From Sediminibacterium sp. (GTDB lineage: Bacteria; Bacteroidota; Bacteroidia; Chitinophagales; Chitinophagaceae), in assembly GCA_016786865.1 (NCBI GenBank), contig JAEUVE010000018.1, positions 304,166-368,165 of the forward strand: DNA of 64,000 nt. Direction: 5' to 3'. How positions within the stretch are numbered: position 1 is the stretch's first letter; every line of letters starts with the position of its first letter. Made by a program: the position numbers and the translations under genes. This document shows positions 54,108 through 62,076 of this stretch, in pieces. Under the pieces are notes generated by a model. That model was not told the origin of the DNA, did no database searches, and was given only the letters and a program-made list of their open reading frames with translations.

Positions 54108-56222
54108 ATGGAACAAGGAAATAACAATCTTATCAAATTTATAAATGAAGAAAGGGCATATTTTAACTCATTGAAAACCGGAATCAATTGGGACGATAAT
54201 AAATGGAATGTTCAGAACTGGCTTTTCCACAGAGGTTCAGATTTTGCGTTACTATTTAATACCCTCTCTCCTTCTCAAATTAAGATAAGTGCAACAAGCT
54301 CCCCGCTACCTTCTAAAAGGCCACTTCCCTACCCCATGAGTGGCTTTGTAAAGGCTATGGCAGTATATGCGCAACGAACAAGGGGGGTGGGTTATATTGC
54401 CGTTAGGAACTACATTAACGAGTGTAGACGGATATTTATCTTTATGCATGATCGATCTGAGGTATCCCCTACACAATTGACCAGGTGGCATTTTGAAAAG
54501 ACAATAGATTTTTTAAAAGAATCCGGCTATAAAAACATGTACGATGCTTCTGCTAACCTCAAGATTATTGCAGACTTGATTGATAAGAAGAAACTTACTC
54601 CATTTCTCATCGATTTTAATCCAGGCATCACTCCTGCTCGATCATATCATGACTATAAATCTGTAAAAGATATCGAAGATGATACTGTGTTGGCCGGAGG
54701 CGATAAAATGCCTAGTTACGAAGCGATGCAGGCATATGCTTTATGTACCAATAATCCAATCAATGAAAATGAAGAGATTTTGCTCCGGACAATTGATCTT
54801 TTGATCGCTATGGGGCAAAGAGGTAATGAGGTTGCCTTAATACCTTACGACTGTTGGGTAGAGAGAAAAATTAAGGATAAAAAAGGGAATTTTGTAAAGG
54901 ACAAGCATGGCGTTGATATTAAAAAAGTGGGTATACGATATTATGCTGAAAAAAAGTTTACATCCAGGGTGCATTGGTTCGCAGAACAGGATATCCAATT
55001 TGCAAAAAGAGCTGTTGATAGGTTAATTGTTTTAACAAAGGATGTAAGAAAAACTGCAAAATGGCAGGAAGAAAATCCTAACCGTCTATGGGAATTTCTT
55101 CCCGGACAAATAGTAGAAGATATAGATATTTTGAAATACCTGGGATTTGAAAATACATATAACTTATACCTGTATTTAAAAGATCGAAATAATATCTCAC
55201 CGGTAAAAAAAGACGACTCGATTAGGCGAGTACTGCAGGGAGATGTTAAAAGAAAGTTTTCAGCACATTTTTATAGAGCAGGTGATATCGAAAAATTACT
55301 TCTGCCTAAGCTAAATAATCACATCGCACTTAAAGAGAAAGTCGATGAAAAATGGAGCGTTATACTCAGAACTAGTGAAATTCTAAGTATCAGGTTTGAT
55401 GGCGCATACAGGTTCAAACGTGAGGCTAATACCTTTTATGTGTTGCCATGTAGAACTAAATTGGTGGAAATAAATACGGCACTCGGAGCTTTTCCAAACA
55501 ACGAGTCAATTTTTGTCAGAAGAAATTTGAAAGAAGCGGATGGCTCTCCGATAACACTAACGAGCCATCAACCAAGGCATTGGCGAAATACTCTCTATGA
55601 ATTAGCCGGGATGAGTGATGTCCAGCAAGCTCTGGCCATGGGCCGCCAGCGACTCGATCTGAATCCCACATATCAGCATACTTCTTTGAGACAGAAAACA
55701 AAGTTTCATAAGGATTACATCGCATTTATAAATCCATCAGAGAAAGTTAATTTTCTAAGAGAGAACATCCGAAATAAGCAGATTGCCGGGGATATCACGG
55801 AAACTTATCATTCAATAAAGAACACAAAGGGCATTGACAAAGCCGAATCGTTTTTACATACCCATGCGCTAGGTTTGCACTTAACTCCTTTCGGCGGATG
55901 TACTCATGATTTTAGCCAGGCGCCCTGCCCAAAGTATCTCCAGTGCTGGGATGGCTGTTCACACCTGCATAGAACAAATACACCTGGTGAAGCCGAGCGG
56001 ATTAAGGAACAAATTATTCTCAGCAAACGTTCATTGGCGAATATGAAAAAAGACGCCACCGGCGAGTACGGCGCTGATGTCTGGATTGCCGGAATTGAAA
56101 AGAAGATCGCAAACATGGAAAGATCTTTATTAGTCGCGATCGACACCAATCCGGTGACTGTTTTTCCAGAAGGGAAGCCAGTAACAATTGACAATAATAA
56201 CAAGAGAACAAATGCCGTTTAA
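54108..56222 (+). CDS. Tyrosine recombinase 3 of the trio (large, zinc-ribbon-like tail)
   Basis: A 704-aa recombinase, the largest of the set. Arg 238 lies in AMGQRGNEVALIPYD, H487 and R490 in LTSHQPRHWRNTL, and Tyr 522 in LNPTYQHTSLRQK; the box-III GH is replaced by GR (MGRQRLD). The C-terminal region from C598 has a Cys/His cluster (GGCTHDFSQAPCPKYLQCW followed by DGCSHLHR) like that of Tn554-family TnpB integrases. The long N-terminal half of about 200 residues before the catalytic domain is helical. Its 3' end overlaps the small downstream gene. Confidence 0.86.
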   Translation: MEQGNNNLIKFINEERAYFNSLKTGINWDDNKWNVQNWLFHRGSDFALLFNTLSPSQIKISATSSPLPSKRPLPYPMSGFVKAMAVYAQRTRGVGYIAVRNYINECRRIFIFMHDRSEVSPTQLTRWHFEKTIDFLKESGYKNMYDASANLKIIADLIDKKKLTPFLIDFNPGITPARSYHDYKSVKDIEDDTVLAGGDKMPSYEAMQAYALCTNNPINENEEILLRTIDLLIAMGQRGNEVALIPYDCWVERKIKDKKGNFVKDKHGVDIKKVGIRYYAEKKFTSRVHWFAEQDIQFAKRAVDRLIVLTKDVRKTAKWQEENPNRLWEFLPGQIVEDIDILKYLGFENTYNLYLYLKDRNNISPVKKDDSIRRVLQGDVKRKFSAHFYRAGDIEKLLLPKLNNHIALKEKVDEKWSVILRTSEILSIRFDGAYRFKREANTFYVLPCRTKLVEINTALGAFPNNESIFVRRNLKEADGSPITLTSHQPRHWRNTLYELAGMSDVQQALAMGRQRLDLNPTYQHTSLRQKTKFHKDYIAFINPSEKVNFLRENIRNKQIAGDITETYHSIKNTKGIDKAESFLHTHALGLHLTPFGGCTHDFSQAPCPKYLQCWDGCSHLHRTNTPGEAERIKEQIILSKRSLANMKKDATGEYGADVWIAGIEKKIANMERSLLVAIDTNPVTVFPEGKPVTIDNNNKRTNAV

Positions 56223-56631
56223 AACAACCTATTCTATGAGTAAAAACGTTCGTGGAGCCAAGTTAGATGAGAGCTTAAAATTGGAGCTAGAAAAGATGAT
56301 CCTTGAAGGTTACCACCTGTCTCCTATCTCTAGATCTGCGATGGTCAAAAGGCTTGGCATAAAAAGCAGAAGCACTTTACTATTGAATAGCAGGTCGATT
56401 CTGATTGCTAATGCAGCTGCAGTCCAACTGGAGCAAGCGGGCTTAAATTCTGCTGGAAAGAACCGCCGCAATACGGCGATTGAGCAAAACGCAATTCTGC
56501 AATTAAAGATCGATAAGTTGACCGCCGAGCGTGATGCCTTGGTTGAAAAAATCGCAATGATCATTAACGGATGCCAGGCTAAAGGTTATAATATTGAGGA
56601 AATAATGTTGCCACTTAGGATGATTAGATAA
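56212..56631 (+). CDS. Small helical protein, TnpC/DUF6262-like
   Basis: A 139-aa protein completing the module. The first half contains a helix-turn-helix-like part (SRSAMVKRLGIKSRSTLLLNSR), and the second half a coiled coil (NAILQLKIDKLTAERDALVEKIAMI). Tn554 encodes a small TnpC at this place that influences the orientation and frequency of transposition, and DUF6262 proteins follow recombinases in many similar islands. ATG 56212 overlaps the recombinase 3 stop by 11 bp; ATG 56236 (MSKNVRGAKL) is an alternative. The family label is inferred from position and general features. Confidence 0.7.
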   Translation: MPFKTTYSMSKNVRGAKLDESLKLELEKMILEGYHLSPISRSAMVKRLGIKSRSTLLLNSRSILIANAAAVQLEQAGLNSAGKNRRNTAIEQNAILQLKIDKLTAERDALVEKIAMIINGCQAKGYNIEEIMLPLRMIR

Positions 56632-56674
56632 TCTGTTGAAACAGCAAATAAATCACCTCGTCATTTAAATGTAC

Positions 56675-56875
56675 CTATTGCCCATCTCTATGTCTTTTTA
56701 CCATTTCTCCTGCTATTAGTTTAGCTGTTTCTAGTAATGTTAATTCAGCGCCTTCAATCGAACAGGAGTGGTATGTCATCAAAACTAAGTTTCTAAAATC
56801 GTAATAGCTGACACATTGATTTAGGGCCATTTTCGTATAGATATCAAAAATCTCATTCTGGGATTCTTTTTGCAT
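56675..56875 (-). pseudogene. Fic-family N-terminal fragment (or Fic-inhibitor-like small protein)
   Basis: A 66-aa reading frame on the minus strand. YDFRNLVLMTYHSCSIEGAELTLLETAKLI is like the N-terminal helix of Fic AMP-transferases; SCSIEG fits the inhibitory (S/T)xxxE(G/N) motif. The catalytic HxFx(D/E)GNGRxxR domain is missing and there is no room for it, since the module's last gene lies 44 bp away on the other strand. It may be a remnant of a fic gene cut by the mobile element, or a small stand-alone inhibitor like the VbhA class. Whether it is expressed cannot be told. Confidence 0.55.
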
Positions 56876-57446
56876 AAAGTAAAAGTCTAAAAAGAAAAAA
56901 ATGGCGTAACCCAGCTTTGAAAATGCAAAAGGAAAACGTGATAACTGGTTGCCCAGCCGTCGTTCAAAACGTCCGAAATATTCTTTTGCAAATCAAATCT
57001 AGGATTATTTTTTAGTAACCTTATAAAATCTCTTCTGGCAGATTATATTATTTACCCATAAATTAATGATTTTCAATGCATATTATCAAGCAAAAGCACA
57101 CAGACTAGCTTAAAATATCTCTGCCTTATTAGTACATTTCTATTTTCCGAACACTTTCAAAAAATGAAGCCGCAAGAACTTTGGGTTTTGAAGAAATTAT
57201 GGAGATATAAATACATTACTTCGCCCATCTGACCCGTGCAAAATGACCGTCTTAAAGAATCTTTTTTAAACTAAATTTTACAAGAAATCTGTATCTTCGA
57301 ATACCTATGATCTAGTTCTGTAAATAGCAGATTTTTTGACCGTCCCCCCTAGTAGATTTTGAATTATTTCATCCTAAATTAAACAGAGTACGTCGTTCGA
57401 CGTATCCATGTTCAATTAATAAATCTCAACTCATAATTCACGTTAT
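56876..57446. other. Non-coding stretch between recombinase module and cargo
   Basis: 571 bp, AT-rich, with no convincing gene on either strand. It contains a weak -7-like box (TATCTTCG, 57292-57299) and an inverted repeat at 57389-57404. No tRNA, terminator hairpin or long repeat was seen. It may carry an end of the recombination module or the control region of the cargo genes. Confidence 0.5.
57389..57404. promoter_or_regulatory. Palindromic site upstream of the cargo operon
   Basis: TACGTCG (57389-57395) and CGACGTA (57398-57404) flank TT, a perfect 7-bp inverted repeat, 42 bp before the 1264-aa gene. Its position suits an operator, but no regulator gene is present beside it. Confidence 0.4.
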
Positions 57447-60400
57447 ATGATAGGTGCTGAAACTGTAATTCTTGGCGTTGCAAAATTTCTTGGTGGTCAA
57501 CTTGTAAAGTGGGGCTATAAAAAGGCTACTAAAAATGAGAATGATGAGTATACCCAGGAGCTCTATGAAATAATTGTAGCGACAATTAATGTATATGAAG
57601 CCGCATTCCCAGTACAGGAAAACAGCCAGATACCGTTTTATAAATCAGAAGTGCTTTTAAAGGAATTCCTGCAATACCGCTTCCATAAAGAATTGGATAA
57701 AGAAAAAATCAAGGAAGCCATTGCTGCAGATAAGCGTATTCTCCCCCCCTCACCCCACGAGCTTACTTCTTTCTATGAATATTTTAATCATCAAATCCAG
57801 CAGTCCTCAACTATCAAGACTCTTGACATATCTGTCAATTTCAAGGAAGAAGTATTTAACATAAGCGTCTATTTAAAAGAATTTAGAAATGAGTTAAATG
57901 AAACACTTGATGTAATTAAACGTGAGCTTCATTTATCGAATGTAGCAGCCCGACTAGCAGAGGAATGGAATAAACAGCTTGACGAAAGTGCCGAAAATCT
58001 TCGATCGTTCAAAGCTAAGACAGCACTGGAGAGACTTGAAAACTTAGAAAAACGAATTATTGCTGAATCTATCAATAACGACACTTTGTTTGCAAAGCTA
58101 TACAGCTTGCAGGCGGAGGCTCTGGGACTTTTATATGGAATGGATGGTTCGGAAGAAAAAAACAGGCAGGCGAAACTGTTTATACGCATCCATACATTAA
58201 ATCCCACTAACCTGGATTATAAATCAAATGCGGCCCTAGCTTATCTAACTCTCGAAGAGCCGGTAAGGTCTATGCAGTTAGCTGATGAGTTACTAGAAAG
58301 AGATGAATTTAATCTCGCCGGGTGGCTCATTAAGTGTTTTATAGCAGATGCCAAATTTAGAGACGTACTACCAGCAATTCCTTTATCCTTGAAAAAAACG
58401 GATATTTTTAAACTGAATTTATACAGATGGATTGCATCCAAACAGTTTATCAAAAATTATCGTGAGCTAGAAGAAATTGGGCTTAATCTTGGCATCGACC
58501 TAGTCATGCCAATCAAAATTTCATACAAGAATCTTCACTATCTCCACCTAGCGAGTGTTTATCTGATGAATGTGTATTTCAGTAGGCATCCATCCATTGT
58601 GCCAATATTGGAATTCCCTGAGGCAAAAGAGAATCCAGAATTTGAGTATGCATATAAAATACTAGAACTGTGCGCAGAGAAATTGAAAGGAACAGAAATA
58701 CAAGATAAATACCTTTTTTATGAATTTCATTACCATTGCAACAGGTATGTACTACTAAGGGAAGAAAAAGATCTGATTGAAATGGAAAGGATTTTTCAGC
58801 AGTTAGGAGATGATAAAGAAACGGAAGTCGTAGTCAGAATGATGCAGGCATATAATTGTTTTGATCGGAAAGAATATTACATAAAAGCTCTTGCAATAGC
58901 AGAAGAATATTCTGCCAAAAATCCGCCGGCTGAATTATTATTAATTATGCAAGCCGGTACAGCATCGGCAATGGGTGATCAAGAAAAGCAAATAGATTTT
59001 TTTCTTCAATATTTGAGGTTTCAAAGTATAATTGACGAACATGTATTTTTCAATTTCATTAGTTTTGTCAGAAACAATACTAGTAGAGCTAATCAATTAC
59101 AGAAAGACGAGGTCGCTTTATTTGTAGATAAGGCTCAATATGAAAAGCCTGTATACCATCTTATTCTTCAACTACTGTGCTCTATAGTTTTAAAAACGGG
59201 AAACCGAAATATTGACGAGATTGAGCAACTAATCAGTGAAGCAAGAAAGCTAGTAGATCTTAATAATGAACCATTATGCGTACAGTTGGCATTAGCATAT
59301 GTATTGACTGGCAAACTTGAAGCAGCAATGGATTTTATTAAAAGCTACCAGAATTTTGATGAGTTCAACGAATCTTATGTCCTGTATTGTAAGATATTAT
59401 ATGAATTGCCAACGGGCGATAAAATTGAATTACTCGCCTTACTAAAGAAATACCGAGAGCAATTCCACATTGACTATGTTTTATTACAGATCGAGATGCA
59501 GCTTGCCCAGTTGCAAGGCCAAAATAGAGAATTTGTTAGACTGGCGAAGAAGGGACATGAAACTTTCCCGAAATCAGAATTCTTTGTTCGTGCCTTATTT
59601 ATTAGTCTTGACAGAGACCTCCAAACAGAAGAAATAAAGAAACTAGGTACTGTAGCTGGATCATATGTATTTAAAGACGAACAAACCGTTGTAGTTGTAG
59701 CCCAGATACTTATTAAGGTAGAATTATTTTCTGAAGCGATTGAACTTTTATATAAGTATGCCAGCAATTCAGGTAACACACTTGCGCGGCAGACATATTT
59801 TATGATGTCTCATACTTTCCCTGCGGGATCAATGAAAGAATTTGAAGAAGTCCAATCCGGCATGTATGTTAAATATGAGGTTTCAGGTGTTACAAAGATC
59901 ATTGAGATCACAGAAGAGAACAAAGACAAACACCCATATAACCTATTTTTAAGAAAAAAAGTGGGCGAGACATTTTCCTTTCAAAAGCCATTCAGTGATT
60001 TGTTGGAGTTTTTTAAGGTGGTTAGGATCATGGATAAATACCTAGCATTGTTTGAGCAAGTAATGGAAGATTCAGAAGATCCTTTGTCAAATATGCCGAT
60101 GCGTAAAATAGAATTCAAGGGCAATAGTGTTGAGGGCATGCATGCTTCTTTAAAAGAGGCATTTGGTATAACCGGCAGTTTGCAGCAGGAGCGATCAGAA
60201 AAAGAATATGAAAAGTATTTTAATGGTACTTCAAGCTACGGCGAGATTACAAATTCCATATTCAGACAAAACTTTATTGATGCTTATTTTATTTTGTCTA
60301 ACAATAATGGTAAGCCATTTCGAGCACTTTCTCCGGCACTTGGCCATTCTCAATTCACGGATCAATCTCAATTTATTATAGATCCTACAAGTTTATGCTT

Positions 60401-61241
60401 GTTTTACATGCTTGAAAAGGAAACAAGCGTAGTTTTTACACGTAAGTTTTGGGTGTCGCCTTTCCTTAGGCAGCATGTAGTATGGGAACTTGAAAAGACA
60501 AAAAAAGAAGAATACAATTTATCCGTTTCAATAACGATGGATAAGGTTACACCTCATGTTTACGATGATCAATTTAAAGCCAGGCGGATTAATACATTTG
60601 AGGGATTAGTGACATGGCTTGACAATCATTGTATTGTTGCAGAAATTCCAGAAAGGTTACAATTTATTACAGCTCTGGAATCCGATAAGCAGGATAATCT
60701 ATTTTTTAACGTGTACTTAGACAATAGATTGCTTACAGATCGGCCTGATCATTTCCTATTAACCAATGATTTGATGTATATCAGATCTTTTGCAACAGAT
60801 CGTGCTAAGGCGATCAGCCCTATATGCTATTTGAACATTTATCAAAGAGAGAAACAAAAGGAATATACGAATCACATGTTGCAACATTATTATGTTGGCA
60901 TACCTGTTAGTGCTTCGATTATGAACGAAGAGTTTTTTAGAATGTTATCAGGTCAAGAAAACCGCTTTATGATTTGCCTGGAAAATTTAAAATACAATTG
61001 GAATCCTGAATCAAAAAATATCGGAGAGGTGATTTTTTTTATTAAAAATCTATATGTTAATTCTGTAGTGAATGCTCAAACCCGAAATCAATGGACGTTT
61101 GCTGTATTACAAGCACTTACAACAGGTATGGATGATCGACTTCTAAATATTGTGAGTATTGTAATTAAGAGAGAGTTTCGTTTACTGAGTTTGCATGAAA
61201 TGAACGTATTGCTAATATTCAAACAAATAACGGGAAAATAA
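57447..61241 (+). CDS. TPR - GreA/B C-terminal-like - PIN nuclease protein (putative conflict-system effector)
   Basis: A 1264-aa multidomain protein. Residues 1-185: helical, with a hydrophobic start (ETVILGVAKFLGGQLVKWGY) and coiled-coil-like helices. About 190-790: helical repeats of the TPR type (e.g. AEALGLLYGMDGSEEKNRQAKL, AIAEEYSAKNPPAELLLIMQ). About 802-865: a beta-rich domain like the C-terminal domain of GreA/GreB factors (SGMYVKYEVSGVTKIIEIT then LRKKVGETFSFQKPF). About 974-1130: a PIN-type nuclease, with D979 (FIIDPTSL), E1014/E1016 (WELEK), D1098/D1101/D1108 (DRPDHFLLTNDL) as candidate metal-binding acids. This order matches the TPR-GreAB-C-PIN proteins that I recall being predicted as conflict-system effectors. 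The residue-level assignments are by eye. Confidence 0.7.
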   Translation: MIGAETVILGVAKFLGGQLVKWGYKKATKNENDEYTQELYEIIVATINVYEAAFPVQENSQIPFYKSEVLLKEFLQYRFHKELDKEKIKEAIAADKRILPPSPHELTSFYEYFNHQIQQSSTIKTLDISVNFKEEVFNISVYLKEFRNELNETLDVIKRELHLSNVAARLAEEWNKQLDESAENLRSFKAKTALERLENLEKRIIAESINNDTLFAKLYSLQAEALGLLYGMDGSEEKNRQAKLFIRIHTLNPTNLDYKSNAALAYLTLEEPVRSMQLADELLERDEFNLAGWLIKCFIADAKFRDVLPAIPLSLKKTDIFKLNLYRWIASKQFIKNYRELEEIGLNLGIDLVMPIKISYKNLHYLHLASVYLMNVYFSRHPSIVPILEFPEAKENPEFEYAYKILELCAEKLKGTEIQDKYLFYEFHYHCNRYVLLREEKDLIEMERIFQQLGDDKETEVVVRMMQAYNCFDRKEYYIKALAIAEEYSAKNPPAELLLIMQAGTASAMGDQEKQIDFFLQYLRFQSIIDEHVFFNFISFVRNNTSRANQLQKDEVALFVDKAQYEKPVYHLILQLLCSIVLKTGNRNIDEIEQLISEARKLVDLNNEPLCVQLALAYVLTGKLEAAMDFIKSYQNFDEFNESYVLYCKILYELPTGDKIELLALLKKYREQFHIDYVLLQIEMQLAQLQGQNREFVRLAKKGHETFPKSEFFVRALFISLDRDLQTEEIKKLGTVAGSYVFKDEQTVVVVAQILIKVELFSEAIELLYKYASNSGNTLARQTYFMMSHTFPAGSMKEFEEVQSGMYVKYEVSGVTKIIEITEENKDKHPYNLFLRKKVGETFSFQKPFSDLLEFFKVVRIMDKYLALFEQVMEDSEDPLSNMPMRKIEFKGNSVEGMHASLKEAFGITGSLQQERSEKEYEKYFNGTSSYGEITNSIFRQNFIDAYFILSNNNGKPFRALSPALGHSQFTDQSQFIIDPTSLCLFYMLEKETSVVFTRKFWVSPFLRQHVVWELEKTKKEEYNLSVSITMDKVTPHVYDDQFKARRINTFEGLVTWLDNHCIVAEIPERLQFITALESDKQDNLFFNVYLDNRLLTDRPDHFLLTNDLMYIRSFATDRAKAISPICYLNIYQREKQKEYTNHMLQHYYVGIPVSASIMNEEFFRMLSGQENRFMICLENLKYNWNPESKNIGEVIFFIKNLYVNSVVNAQTRNQWTFAVLQALTTGMDDRLLNIVSIVIKREFRLLSLHEMNVLLIFKQITGK

Positions 61242-61300
61242 CTTTGTCATAATTGATCACCCATAACCTGTTTTTATAACTGTGAAAAATCCCAAGCATA

Positions 61301-61939
61301 ATGGATTCAACAAAAGTTGAAATAGTAAGTAAATCATTCGATAAGTTAGTTGCTAAACTTACCGAACAGGCCTCAAATAAACCAACTATTTGGGACACAT
61401 TGACACCATTGCTTATTGGCGCAGGCTTAACTTTATTAACCCAATTCTTAATTGAGTTTTGGAAATCAAGGAAAGAAACTAACAACAAGAAACAAGAATT
61501 GATTTCAAAAGGTAGAGCTAAGACGTATCTTATTGCTCAGATATTGAAAGATTTAGCAATGTATAAAGTTCACAAGCAATATTATAGAAGAGCTCACGGC
61601 ATATCGATATCACAAGCTGACAAAGACGATAATCTAGCGAAGCATTATCAAAAAGGGACAGAGCAAAGAGCTACCGAATCCAAGTTGGATGAAAACATTT
61701 CCGAATATTTCCAACTGGTAACCGAGTATATTGTTTTAACGAGGCATAAGGATCATTTCCAGCGCCAATTCCATTCGATCTTTTACTATGAACATCCTAG
61801 ACCCTCGAAATTCGACAATTGCAATACTGAGGAAGAATTAGTTACTGGATTAAGAGATGAAGAAAAGAAAATCAATCAGGAATACAATATGTTTCGTGAT
61901 ATCTTTGAATCAATACAAGTATCAATCGAACAAAAGTGA
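61301..61939 (+). CDS. Single-pass membrane protein of the cargo operon
   Basis: A 212-aa protein that I do not recognise. One strongly hydrophobic helix (about residues 34-54, LTPLLIGAGLTLLTQFLIEF) follows a 30-residue N-terminal part and precedes a basic stretch (WKSRKETNNKKQ), which predicts the long C-terminal part to lie in the cytoplasm. That part is helical with many charged residues and Tyr/His. It starts 59 bp after the 1264-aa gene on the same strand. In defence systems such small membrane partners sometimes anchor or trigger the effector, but this is inference from position only. Confidence 0.6.
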   Translation: MDSTKVEIVSKSFDKLVAKLTEQASNKPTIWDTLTPLLIGAGLTLLTQFLIEFWKSRKETNNKKQELISKGRAKTYLIAQILKDLAMYKVHKQYYRRAHGISISQADKDDNLAKHYQKGTEQRATESKLDENISEYFQLVTEYIVLTRHKDHFQRQFHSIFYYEHPRPSKFDNCNTEEELVTGLRDEEKKINQEYNMFRDIFESIQVSIEQK

Positions 61940-61962
61940 CAAGTTTTCAAAACTATTTGGGA

Positions 61963-61991
61963 TTGCTTTTCTTATTACGTGCGTATCTTTA
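61963..61991 (+). promoter_or_regulatory. Candidate internal promoter before the nuclease gene
   Basis: TTG at 61963-61965, 18-bp spacer, TATCTTTA at 61984-61991 (one mismatch to TAnnTTTG), giving a leader of about 80 nt. The nuclease gene could thus be expressed apart from the two upstream genes. Confidence 0.4.
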
Positions 61992-62076
61992 AGTCCCCCT
62001 CCCAGAAACTCATCCTATTCATGGTGAATAATATCATGCCGGACATAATATTAATCCTGAACAAAAATTTTGATTT

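Larger units (their letters stand above)
51351..56631 (+). mobile_element. Tn554-like recombinase module (three tyrosine recombinases plus a small helical protein)
   Basis: Four tightly packed genes in one direction: recombinases of 403, 519 and 704 aa and a 139-aa helical protein. They overlap by 23 bp, are separated by 8 bp, and overlap by 11 bp. This fits the tnpA-tnpB-tnpC plan of Tn554 transposons and the recombinase-trio elements, which move by site-specific recombination without target duplication. Base composition turns visibly AT-richer than in the flanking chromosome. The coordinates mark only the recombinase module. The element probably continues to or beyond the cargo at 57447-63801, and I could not find matching end sequences. 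Confidence 0.75.
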
